Below are positions 1-8,683 of a DNA stretch of 64,000 nt, in pieces. Below the pieces are notes generated by a model that made no database searches, was not told the DNA's origin, and was given only the letters and a program-made list of their open reading frames with translations. This DNA comes from Oligoflexia bacterium (lineage in GTDB: Bacteria > Bdellovibrionota_G > JANQFH01), in NCBI GenBank assembly GCA_028277945.1, contig JANQFH010000068.1, forward strand, positions 124,001-188,000. Direction: 5' to 3'. The translations under genes and the position numbers were made by a program. Positions within the stretch are counted from its first letter, which is position 1. The number at the start of each line of letters is the position of its first letter.

Positions 1-2
1 CT

Positions 3-197
3 CTTCTTAAAGAATGTAAGCATCTAGCTGTTGAAGAAGATAAATCTCTTTCGTGTTGGGTTGCGGATTTACTAAAAACCACACTACAAAAGCGCCAGCA
101 GTTTCGACTGGCAAAAAAAAATGCACTGAAGTTTCTCAACCAAGGCTTGCAACTTGACGGCACACCTTTAAGTCGCGACGAAAGCCATGAACGATAA
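3..197 (+). CDS. RHH-type antitoxin, C-terminal part (gene truncated by window start)
   Basis: Open frame from base 3 reads LLKECKHLAVEEDKSLSCWVADLLKTTLQKRQQFRLAKKNALKFLNQGLQLDGTPLSRDESHER*; overlaps the PIN gene start by 11 nt; typical RHH antitoxin tail (GxxL..G..LSRDE.HER). Confidence 0.65.
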   Translation, partial: LLKECKHLAVEEDKSLSCWVADLLKTTLQKRQQFRLAKKNALKFLNQGLQLDGTPLSRDESHER

Positions 198-606
198 AGG
201 AATTTTTGTTGATACCAATTTGCTTGTTTACGCGCATGACACTAAAGCGGGGCAAAGTCATCGACGAGCAAGAGAGATCATCGCCACGCTCTGGGGTCAA
301 TTACCCCTACCAGCGATCAGTGTTCAAGTCCTGCAAGAGTTTTACATCAACTTGATTCGCAAAGGTATTCAAACCTCGCTTGCACAGAAGATTGTACTAA
401 ATTACACGAGTTGGCAGCTCATCGAGAATGATCTACCCCTATTTCAGTTGGGTCTTGATCTACATCAACGTTGGAAGTTGTCATTTTGGGATGGAATGAT
501 TTTGGCGGCTGCGAAGATCGCCGATGTTAAGGAATTATGGAGCGAAGACTTTCAAGCCGGTCAAGATTTTGATGGTCTTACGACAGTTAATCCATTGATA
601 ACTTAG
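187..606 (+). CDS. PIN-domain protein (VapC-like toxin)
   Basis: FVDTNLLVYAHD N-terminus, conserved acidic residues, WDGMILAAA and WSEDFQ motifs of PIN domains; overlapped by upstream antitoxin frame. Confidence 0.85.
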   Translation: MNDKGIFVDTNLLVYAHDTKAGQSHRRAREIIATLWGQLPLPAISVQVLQEFYINLIRKGIQTSLAQKIVLNYTSWQLIENDLPLFQLGLDLHQRWKLSFWDGMILAAAKIADVKELWSEDFQAGQDFDGLTTVNPLIT

Positions 607-611
607 AAAAA

Positions 612-1943
612 TTAGCTTTTTTCAAACAGGAAGATGAAATAGCCGTCCAATTTACCCTGTCCTGGTAGGGAAAGGAAACATCCCTGCTCGAGATGTTTGG
701 CAAGCGCGGGGTAGTCTGCAGCAGTGAGAGGTAGGTGGTGAAATGCAGGCTCTCGCTGTTTAACACGGGCAAGCAGATCAAAGCTCTCTTCTCTAGTGAA
801 GGTGCAAACAGAGTAGGCTGCCCTGGCCCCTGGTTTCATGGCAGCAATGGTGTGGCATAGCAGTTGCTCTTGACTCGCTGCGAGCCGATGAACATCGTCT
901 ACTGTTTTGAGCCATTTGCACTCGGGCGCCTTACGGATGATGCCAAAGCCACTGCATGGTGGATCCAATACAACATAGTCAGCCTGCCGGATATACTCGA
1001 TTGCCTCATCTGATAAGACATCCATACAGAGGGGCCGTATTGACTGTAGCTGTAGTCTGGTGATGTTTTCCTGCAGGTATTTGAGTTTTTGTTGCGAGCG
1101 ATCGATGGCGTAGACCGTACCTTGATCCCGCATCAGTGCAGCCATATGCGTTGCTTTACCACCAGGAGCACTACAGAGGTCGACGGCGACCGATCCCGGA
1201 GCTGGGGCTAAGATCTTGGCAACTACTTGGGCCGCCTCGTTTTGAAAGTAAAGGGCGCCATTCTGCCAAGGTGTTGCAAGTGGGGCTTCTGTAAGCGCAG
1301 GCATGCCTTGAACGATTATCGCATGCTCGACAAGCTGCGACGGCTGTACGGTTTCGCAACAGCTCTGTAGCGTCTGTATGAGATCATCCTGGTTTTTGCT
1401 TAACGAGTTGATTCGTATACACAGAGGAGGGTTTTCGTTGTTTGCAAGACAGATCATACGGGTTGTTGTTTCACCAAAGGTTTGCAGCCACGCCTCCACT
1501 AGCCAGGTCGGATGCGATGTTGCCACTGCCAAGTGTTCCAAGGGGTTGGTCTCAAACCGAACAACCTCTGCTAGAGGCTTGCGCTGGGAGCCACGCAGTA
1601 CTGCATTAACAAAGCCTTTGAGGTGGTCATGCTTCTTAGAGATGAGCTCTACTGCCTCATAAACAGCAGCATGAGGTTTTTCCTTCAAGAGATGCAATTC
1701 TGCAAAGCCGATTCTGAGAACATTCAAGGCTGTTGGATGAATCTTATCAACGCCTCTTGCAGCAAAATGTGCAATTTGAAAATCAAGCAAACTTCGATGA
1801 GCAAGGACTTTCTTTAGCAGTCGTACAGACTCTCTGCCACACTGTTGTTGCAGCTCATCGTAGTCAATCTTTGCCGGTTTTTCATGGAAGCGTAATAGCT
1901 TCCTAAAGACGGCTTGCCGTAGATTGAAGTTGTGGCTTATCAT
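612..1943 (-). CDS. rsmB: 16S rRNA (cytosine-C5)-methyltransferase, RsmB/Sun family
   Basis: NusB-like N-terminus, VDLCSAPGGKATHMA, LDPPCSGFG, YSVCTFTREES motifs; start chosen at MISHNFNLRQAV rather than the longer ORF that overlaps lapB. Confidence 0.88.
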   Translation of the reverse strand: MISHNFNLRQAVFRKLLRFHEKPAKIDYDELQQQCGRESVRLLKKVLAHRSLLDFQIAHFAARGVDKIHPTALNVLRIGFAELHLLKEKPHAAVYEAVELISKKHDHLKGFVNAVLRGSQRKPLAEVVRFETNPLEHLAVATSHPTWLVEAWLQTFGETTTRMICLANNENPPLCIRINSLSKNQDDLIQTLQSCCETVQPSQLVEHAIIVQGMPALTEAPLATPWQNGALYFQNEAAQVVAKILAPAPGSVAVDLCSAPGGKATHMAALMRDQGTVYAIDRSQQKLKYLQENITRLQLQSIRPLCMDVLSDEAIEYIRQADYVVLDPPCSGFGIIRKAPECKWLKTVDDVHRLAASQEQLLCHTIAAMKPGARAAYSVCTFTREESFDLLARVKQREPAFHHLPLTAADYPALAKHLEQGCFLSLPGQGKLDGYFIFLFEKS

Positions 1944-3123
1944 CCTTGTGCTCTGAAAGCAGGTCAAGATCCGCAGTGACTGTCTCCCACCGTCCGCACG
2001 TACTGCAAGACCACGCCAGCGATGGATGTCTTGTGTGGCAGAAGCTACAGACATAACGCTTTCTAGCCTTGGCGTCGTCTAGCAGCGAGAGGTAGTTGCT
2101 AACCGTATTGTCATTCTCGCGCTCTTCCTGATTGAGGTGAGCCATCTCCTCCTGACCTAAGAGATTAGCGGGATCCAGTTCCAACGTGGCGATGAGTGCC
2201 TGCCGCGCCTCTTTAAACAGCTTTTTCTTCCTATAGTATTTCCCCAAACTGAGCGTCAGAAAAGAGTTCGTTGGAAATACTTGGCTGAGCTCCTGGAGCT
2301 TTTCTCCCAAGCGCATAAAAGACTGCTTATTATAGAAGGCGTCCTCCAATTTGGGTATGGCGAGAAATGAGAACTCCGGTTTGGTCATCACGATTGTAGT
2401 AAAAAAACCAATAGCATCATCATATCTTTGCTCTTCCATGGCAATAACGCCTAATAGGTATAAGGCAAGGACGCACTTTTTGTCATAGCCAAGCGCTTTG
2501 CGAGCATGCTTTTTCGCATGCGGCAGCTCGCCTCGCTCGAGCATCTGTTGTGCTTGCAGGGCTAAGTAGTAACCAGCTCGTTTGCGATTTCTCCAGCTCT
2601 TCTTTCGTTTTAGAACTTTGAGCAGCGTACGAAAGGCCTCGTCAAATTCTTCTCTGGCATAACAGACCTCTATTATCTTTTCTTGTGCTAGAAAGAATAA
2701 AGGTGACCGTTCACGGATCTCTCGGAGCAACTTAAGCGCCTGATCCTCGGCTCCAAGCGCAATAAAGTCACGAGCGAGCTCTGCCCGGATACGGTCTCGC
2801 ATGGTTTTACTCAGAGTTTTTTCTGTCAGCAGATTCTGATGGATGACGGCACTTCTCTGTACTTCACCGTTGATACGGTACATGTTGCCAAGAATCATAT
2901 AGGGCTGAATGAGGTCGGGGTTTTTTTGACAGAGCTGAGAGAGATCTTGAATGATCATCTGTAGGTTACGTTGGAAATCGATCTCCTGAGTTGTAGACAA
3001 CGGTAATTTTTTGTTGGTAATCCGTTTTTTTCTTAGTGCGCGATTAAGCCAAAAGGCGAGCAGGGAAAAGAGCACACCAGCGATACATCCAGTGAGAAAG
3101 AGGTAGGTAGACTGCATGTTCAA
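1903..3123 (-). CDS. lapB: TPR protein with C-terminal rubredoxin-like zinc/iron motif, LapB/YciM-like
   Basis: N-terminal TM, TPR repeats, C-terminal CSFCHTRHPSLAWSCSTCGRW; adjacent to LapA-like gene. Confidence 0.85.
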   Translation of the reverse strand: MNMQSTYLFLTGCIAGVLFSLLAFWLNRALRKKRITNKKLPLSTTQEIDFQRNLQMIIQDLSQLCQKNPDLIQPYMILGNMYRINGEVQRSAVIHQNLLTEKTLSKTMRDRIRAELARDFIALGAEDQALKLLREIRERSPLFFLAQEKIIEVCYAREEFDEAFRTLLKVLKRKKSWRNRKRAGYYLALQAQQMLERGELPHAKKHARKALGYDKKCVLALYLLGVIAMEEQRYDDAIGFFTTIVMTKPEFSFLAIPKLEDAFYNKQSFMRLGEKLQELSQVFPTNSFLTLSLGKYYRKKKLFKEARQALIATLELDPANLLGQEEMAHLNQEERENDNTVSNYLSLLDDAKARKRYVCSFCHTRHPSLAWSCSTCGRWETVTADLDLLSEHKDDKPQLQSTASRL

Positions 3124-3141
3124 AAACCCAGGGTTTCGCCG

Positions 3142-3522
3142 CTACGAGTAAATTTGGTTGTCCGCGGCAACAGCTTTTTCTTTATCAGCTTCTTCTGTAG
3201 TTTCATCCGACTGAACGCTGAAGTCGTCGAGCAACGGCTGTTGTTTGATAGCCGTCAGTTGCTTGTTAAGATCGCGGATCTGTTTCTCTTGCTTGCGAAA
3301 ACGCCGGCTCATATAGAGAATTTCGGTAAGGCTTAGGAAGGCGGCCACAAGCAGGCCGCAGAGAAAGCAGCCGATGACAATAATAAACAGCGGGAAAGGG
3401 GGTGTTTGATGCTCAAGAAAGCTCAAGGCGACCCGTTGGTCGTTTTGAAAGGCAAATAGAGAAAAGACAATCATGACAAAGGCGACGACAAACACCTTGA
3501 AGATCTTCTTTATTGATTTCAT
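3142..3522 (-). CDS. lapA: LapA-like (DUF1049) inner membrane protein
   Basis: Two TM segments, FAFQNDQRVALSFL...PLFIIVIGCFLCGLLVAA, cytoplasmic coiled coil; next to lapB. Confidence 0.78.
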   Translation of the reverse strand: MKSIKKIFKVFVVAFVMIVFSLFAFQNDQRVALSFLEHQTPPFPLFIIVIGCFLCGLLVAAFLSLTEILYMSRRFRKQEKQIRDLNKQLTAIKQQPLLDDFSVQSDETTEEADKEKAVAADNQIYS

Positions 3523-3626
3523 TACACAAACCCCATTTTATAAATAGCAGTCTGGCGCTACTTGTCAAGAAGGCCTTGATATTTTGGAAGAAATCATTTA
3601 CATGCTGTGGCTCCAAGCCGGAGGTT

Positions 3627-4406
3627 ATGGTGTTAGCGGATAAACGTATTTTGATCATGGGCCTGCTCGATACGCAGAGTATTGCCTGGGCCGTGGGCAG
3701 CCGCGCACAGGAGTTAGGCGCTCAGGTTACCTATACGGTGCAGAGTGAGCGTTTTCGCGATGTGCTGCTGCGGCGCTCCTTCAAAAAACAGGAGCTCGAC
3801 ATTGATGACTACAACATCCTGGCTTGTGATGTCACCAATCAAGAGGACATCAAAAAACTCTTTGCATCGTGCCCCGACCCAATTCACGGCTTAGTGCATT
3901 CGATAGCCTATGCCAATGCCAAGACCTGCCTGACTAACAACATGTTTGATGCGACCAGTGACGACGTTAAGCAGGCTTTTGAGATAAGTGCCGCATCATT
4001 GGCGCTCATTCTTAAAGAAGGGCAACACCGGTTGGCAGATGGTGGTAGTGTTGTGGCGCTCAGTTTTAATACGCTGACCAGCTTCCCGGGATATGATTGG
4101 ATGGGAGTGTGTAAGAGCGCGTTGGAGTCCGTGATGCGCTATCTTGCTAGGGACCTCGGCAAGCGTAACATTCGTGTCAACTGTGTTTCCTCAGGACCGC
4201 TGCATACAAAAGCGGCAACGAGCATTCCAGGATTTGACAAGATCCGTGATGCGTGGTCGCAGCACGCGCCCCTACGCTGGAATCCTGAAGAAGACCACAT
4301 TGCTGTTGCCGATGCCATTGCCTTTTTGCTTAGCGATATGGCGCGTAAGATTACCGGCGACCTACTTTACGTAGACGGTGGATTCCACGCCAATCGTAGT
4401 GTCTAA
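3627..4406 (+). CDS. fabI: Enoyl-[acyl-carrier-protein] reductase (NADH), FabI/InhA family
   Basis: ADKRILIMGLLDTQSIAWAVG nucleotide-binding start, HSIAYA, YDWMGVCKSALES (Y-x6-K), RVNCVSSGPLHTKAATSIPGF; start trimmed to MVLADK. Confidence 0.88.
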   Translation: MVLADKRILIMGLLDTQSIAWAVGSRAQELGAQVTYTVQSERFRDVLLRRSFKKQELDIDDYNILACDVTNQEDIKKLFASCPDPIHGLVHSIAYANAKTCLTNNMFDATSDDVKQAFEISAASLALILKEGQHRLADGGSVVALSFNTLTSFPGYDWMGVCKSALESVMRYLARDLGKRNIRVNCVSSGPLHTKAATSIPGFDKIRDAWSQHAPLRWNPEEDHIAVADAIAFLLSDMARKITGDLLYVDGGFHANRSV

Positions 4407-5440
4407 GAAGGTAGACGCAAGACGATTTTCCCCATCTGTTCTCCTGCCTGCAACCGTGTAAGTGCCGCGTGGATCTCGTCAAGGGCAAAGACTCTGTCTA
4501 TGATGGGTCGCATGACCTTTTCACAGACAAAGCGATGCAGTGTCGTGAACTCGTCTTGGCTGCCCATCGTGGAACCAAAAATTTTTAGTTGATTTGAGAA
4601 GATGCGATTGATGTCGGTCTTCGGGTGTGGCCCTGTCGTTGCGCCGCAGGTGAGCAAACGCCCACCATGTCGCAGGCAGGCGAGGCTCGCTCTCCAGGTT
4701 GCCGCACCCACGCAGTCAACAACTACGTCTACACCACGCTTTTTTGTCAGTTGTCGTACCGCATCGACCAAGGACTCACGGTTGGAGAGGAAGCCAGCTG
4801 TGGCCCCATGTTTGCAGGCTTGATCAAGCTTCGTTTGCGAGCGGCTGGTTACGAGGACGCGACAACCAAGCTCGACGCCGAGTAATAGCGCAGCCGTGGC
4901 AACACCGCCACCAATGCCCTGAATCAGCAGGGTTTCACCAGGTTTGACATGAGCCAAGCTGGTTAACATACGCCAGGCGGTAAGGAAGGTAAGTGGAAAG
5001 GCAGCTCCTTCTTCGATGGAGAGGTGTTGGGGTAGGGGTTTGAGGTTTTCTGCTGGCAGCGACAGGTATTCACAGTAGACTCCTGGAAGGTTTTCGCCGA
5101 GGATCTTCAGGTTGACACAGAGTGCTTGTTGCTGGCACTGGCAAAACTCACAGCTACCACAGAAGAGCGCGGGTTGGATGACGACAGCATCACCGACTTT
5201 GAGTTCAGTCGTGACCTTTTTGCCAATCTGTTCCACCGTGCCGGCAGCATCACTGCCGAGGATGTGTGGCAAGGCCAGTTTGAGTCCTGGCCATCCCCGA
5301 CAGACAAACAGATCAAGATGGTTTAATGCCGCAGCTTGAACCCGAACGAGGACTTCGTTGGCGCGGCAGGATGGGGTTGGTCGCTCTTGGATGCTGAGCG
5401 TATGGATATCCCCATGTTGCGATAAGGTAACAGCCTGCAT
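4403..5440 (-). CDS. Zinc-type medium-chain alcohol dehydrogenase / quinone oxidoreductase family
   Basis: GSDAAGTVEQIGKKV, CGSCEFCQCQQQALC structural zinc motif, GIGGGVATAAL Rossmann motif. Confidence 0.85.
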   Translation of the reverse strand: MQAVTLSQHGDIHTLSIQERPTPSCRANEVLVRVQAAALNHLDLFVCRGWPGLKLALPHILGSDAAGTVEQIGKKVTTELKVGDAVVIQPALFCGSCEFCQCQQQALCVNLKILGENLPGVYCEYLSLPAENLKPLPQHLSIEEGAAFPLTFLTAWRMLTSLAHVKPGETLLIQGIGGGVATAALLLGVELGCRVLVTSRSQTKLDQACKHGATAGFLSNRESLVDAVRQLTKKRGVDVVVDCVGAATWRASLACLRHGGRLLTCGATTGPHPKTDINRIFSNQLKIFGSTMGSQDEFTTLHRFVCEKVMRPIIDRVFALDEIHAALTRLQAGEQMGKIVLRLPS

Positions 5441-5618
5441 GGCAATGCTCTTCTTAGCGAAAAAATGGCACTCCATACATACAAAAACATCCCTGGGCAG
5501 AGCTTAAGCGGGCAGGATGATAGTGCATTTTATGCGGAGCGGCAGATTGACACACCCGAAATTATTGCGTAGCCGATACCGAGCTTTCCAGTTAACCTAT
5601 TGTAAATATTAATATCTT

Positions 5619-7796
5619 ATGCCAAAGGTCCTGGCATTACCCTTGCAATTCTCTCTAAATAGGGTTTTGGGTATGTTGCGATTTTTCAGTCAACCACGAC
5701 GTCAAACCTCCATGCCACTGAGCTTGTTGCTCTTGGCCCTGGCGCTATTTGGCTGCGCCGCTGAGGAGAGCAACACCGCAAGCGGTAGCGTGCTCACGCC
5801 TGAAGATTCAAGCTCGAGCGTCAAACTCGACATTTTTGGTCTCGAACCAAACTCTGGAGACGCTGGCGCTGCCGTTGCAGTCATGGGCTCTGGATTGTTG
5901 GAGGAAGACATTGATTCTGTAAGCTTCAGTGATGTCGAAACAGTTGTCATTGCTTTTGATCCAGCAGGCACACAACTTGAGGTGATCGTGCCAGCGCAAC
6001 CAAAGGGTTTTAACAACCCTGCTCCCTTGCGCGTGACACTTAAAAACGGTTCGTCAGCCAACTTCGTGCCAGGTTTTACCTATGTCAATAACATCGACTG
6101 CGAAGATTCTGGTGCGACCCCACAGATTGCCTTTATCAAAGATGTCAACCTGCTTGCCGATAACACCTTGGTCATCAGCGGCAGTGATTTTAATGTCAAT
6201 GAGGTTGTGGTTAACCTAGAGGCGATCCCACTGGAGTTGATCAGTGTCACCGCTGACCAGATTATCGCCAAACTACCTGCAGAGACGTCGAGCTTATGTA
6301 GTAGCTTTCCTTGTGAGTTGACCGTGAGCGTTGCCCATGGCAATGGTTGTATTGCTACGGCACCCGTAAACCTACTCAAAGAGGTCGCCGGCATTGAGCA
6401 GAGTTATTCAGGTCTCATAGCTGGAGAGAATTTCGGGCTCGGTCTTGCCCCCATGAACAGTAGCATTGATAGCGGCACCGATAGTATTCCTGACTTTGCC
6501 GTGCTATCGCAGAACTTGCTCTATATGATTTCAGGCAATCCATTCGATGAAGACTCTATAGACCCGACAATTTGGCAAGAGACTCTCGGTGGACCCTTTG
6601 TTCATTGTGAACCACAGGCTATCAACACGTCGCTAAATAACGTTGGTGATATCGATGGTGATGGCATCGAAGATCTAGCCATAGCCCAGTCACGCGACAC
6701 TCTCGATGTTAAAGCCTTTGATATGACCATTTGTTTGGTCTCTGGAGATGGCACCGCTTATGCGAGAATCGGCGACTATGAAGCGTCAAAACCGGCTGAT
6801 GTGGTGATAGCACCAGGTGTAGTGCTTTCTTATGGAATTGAAGTAACCACGATTGACGATGTGTTATCCGGATCTGGAGAGAGTGCTGTCGAGGATAACG
6901 ATGGCAAAGCCGACCTGCTTATCAGCAAAGAGTTTTGGCATGCGGATGTCACCGGTACAACGGAGTTTCCGATTATTTCTACCACGGCCAAGCAAGGAGA
7001 GGCGGCAGTTTTCTCGGGTAGTGACATCACTTTGCTTACCGCTTCGGGTGCCGCGGTTTTCAAGCCGACACCAGCGGCGCTGATTTGGACCGATGAAGAT
7101 GCTGCTGGTTACGGTCGTAAGCTTCTTAACCTCGGTGATATCCATGGAGATAACGAACGAGCGTTTATTGTTGCCGCACCCAATGCAGCCGTTGGCGCCA
7201 CAGGAGGTTCGTTTTACGTCTACTCGCTGACGGAGGCCTTGGCGACGCCACTGACGGATCCAACACCCTATGTAAAACGTATTGATGCGCCACCTAGCTA
7301 TGACTCATTTGCTATCGAACTCACCAAGATCAGCGATCTTGACGGCGATGATGTCGACGATGTGCTGGTGCTGGCGCAACAGGGTGGGTTAGCTCAAAAC
7401 GATATTATAGCCTACTCGGGCGCGTCCTTACTGGATGATTCCGTAGCCTCACCTCCGCTATTTACGCTTGCCGGTTTTTCCAATATCGCCCAGATCTCAA
7501 GGGCTGGTGACATGAATGGGGACGGTAGAGAAGACTTTATTGTTGGCGATCCTAAATTCACCGGCACACTCGGCCGCGTTTACATCTACTCCGGTCAGGT
7601 AGGAGTCGGTGCCCAGCCGGCACTGCTGGGCACGTTTGATGGCGAGACCCCAGGCGTCCAATTTGGCTTCCGCGTGAGTGGATTTAGCGATGTCAACGGC
7701 GATGGTATTGCTGAGGTCTTAGCAAGCGCCATCAACGATAAAGTGTGGTTGTTCAATCTGTTCGGACCATCGATCCTCCCCCCACCCATTGAGTAA
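5619..7796 (+). CDS. Secreted lipoprotein with IPT/TIG-like region and FG-GAP (integrin-alpha-like) repeats
   Basis: Lipobox LALFGC; repeated D-x-D/N-G-D-G motifs (GDIDGDGIEDLAIA, GDMNGDGREDFIVGDPKF, SDVNGDGIAEVLASA). Confidence 0.75.
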   Translation: MPKVLALPLQFSLNRVLGMLRFFSQPRRQTSMPLSLLLLALALFGCAAEESNTASGSVLTPEDSSSSVKLDIFGLEPNSGDAGAAVAVMGSGLLEEDIDSVSFSDVETVVIAFDPAGTQLEVIVPAQPKGFNNPAPLRVTLKNGSSANFVPGFTYVNNIDCEDSGATPQIAFIKDVNLLADNTLVISGSDFNVNEVVVNLEAIPLELISVTADQIIAKLPAETSSLCSSFPCELTVSVAHGNGCIATAPVNLLKEVAGIEQSYSGLIAGENFGLGLAPMNSSIDSGTDSIPDFAVLSQNLLYMISGNPFDEDSIDPTIWQETLGGPFVHCEPQAINTSLNNVGDIDGDGIEDLAIAQSRDTLDVKAFDMTICLVSGDGTAYARIGDYEASKPADVVIAPGVVLSYGIEVTTIDDVLSGSGESAVEDNDGKADLLISKEFWHADVTGTTEFPIISTTAKQGEAAVFSGSDITLLTASGAAVFKPTPAALIWTDEDAAGYGRKLLNLGDIHGDNERAFIVAAPNAAVGATGGSFYVYSLTEALATPLTDPTPYVKRIDAPPSYDSFAIELTKISDLDGDDVDDVLVLAQQGGLAQNDIIAYSGASLLDDSVASPPLFTLAGFSNIAQISRAGDMNGDGREDFIVGDPKFTGTLGRVYIYSGQVGVGAQPALLGTFDGETPGVQFGFRVSGFSDVNGDGIAEVLASAINDKVWLFNLFGPSILPPPIE

Positions 7797-7842
7797 TTGA
7801 CCAGTTAAGGCATATATTTTGTTTTGCTAACCACGTCTGCGT

Positions 7843-7930
7843 TAGCGATAGTACGACAACCTTCGAGAAATGGTTCGGCTCGCTCCTCTCGCCGGCGCTT
7901 TATTTTCTCTCAGGTTGCCGTACTATCGCT
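7843..7930. repeat. Imperfect palindromic element, family member A
   Basis: agcgatagtacgacaacct (7844-7862) vs aggttgccgtactatcgct (7912-7930): inverted, 1 mismatch in 19; inner gagaaa/ttttctc extends the stem. Confidence 0.8.
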
Positions 7931-7990
7931 ACAGCGGAGCGTGCGCACCAGAATCTAAAGATCAATCCATTCACCGTCATCTCGGCAGGA

Positions 7991-8052
7991 GTGTCCAACC
8001 AGTCTGAGGCGAAATCAAGCGCAGGAGGCCGACGAGCCATTCGCCGAAGGCT
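7991..8052 (-). repeat. Palindromic element, family member B (inverse orientation, degenerate arms)
   Basis: ggcgaaatcaagcgcaggaggccgacgagccattcgcc is the reverse complement of the core of 35280-35369 apart from fewer 7-bp units. Confidence 0.8.
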
Positions 8053-8127
8053 TTATCGTGGAAAGATTTTACAAATCATGGGCAGGGCACTACATTATAT
8101 AAATATAGCCGTTAGCATGGAGAAGTT

Positions 8128-8670
8128 TTGAAGATCTATACCAAAACCGGGGACCAGGGTGAAACCGCACTGGGTGATGGGAAGCGTTGCAAAAAGGACG
8201 ATGTGCGCATCCAAGCCTATGGAGACATTGATGAGTTCAATGCTCTGTTAGGTCTTTGTATAGCAACGAGCGCTAACCAGACCAACAAAGATGTCTTACT
8301 CCAGGTGCAAGTAAAGCTCTTTGCCATGGGTGCGGTTCTGTCTAATCCAAAACTCTACGACCAGCCCAAATCCGATAAAACCCGTCTGCACGAGAGTGAC
8401 CTAACCTTTTTAGAACAAACCATCGATACACAAGAAGCCGGGTTAAAGCCCTTGCGCAGCTTCATCTTACCTGGAGGTTCCCAGGCAGCTGCCCTGTTAC
8501 ATTTGGCACGCACCGTCTGCCGTCGTGTAGAACGCAGTATGGTCATGTTAGACCAACAAAAGCCGCTACCACCCATCTACTTGGCCTACATCAACCGCCT
8601 GAGTGACCTGCTCTTTGTTATGGCGCGTGTGGAAAACGCCTGCCAGAAGATTGACGACCTTCCCTGGTAG
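8128..8670 (+). CDS. Cob(I)alamin adenosyltransferase, PduO/MMAB type
   Basis: MKIYTKTGDQGETALGDGKRCKKDD..AYGDIDEFNALLG, RTVCRRVERSMV; TTG start. Confidence 0.9.
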   Translation: MKIYTKTGDQGETALGDGKRCKKDDVRIQAYGDIDEFNALLGLCIATSANQTNKDVLLQVQVKLFAMGAVLSNPKLYDQPKSDKTRLHESDLTFLEQTIDTQEAGLKPLRSFILPGGSQAAALLHLARTVCRRVERSMVMLDQQKPLPPIYLAYINRLSDLLFVMARVENACQKIDDLPW

Positions 8671-8683
8671 AACGAGGACGCTT

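Noticed and set aside
1944-2054. 37-residue N-terminal extension of RsmB in the ORF track
   Set aside because: It lies inside the 3' end of lapB in another frame and does not match the RsmB N-terminus; MISHNFNLRQAV is a better start.
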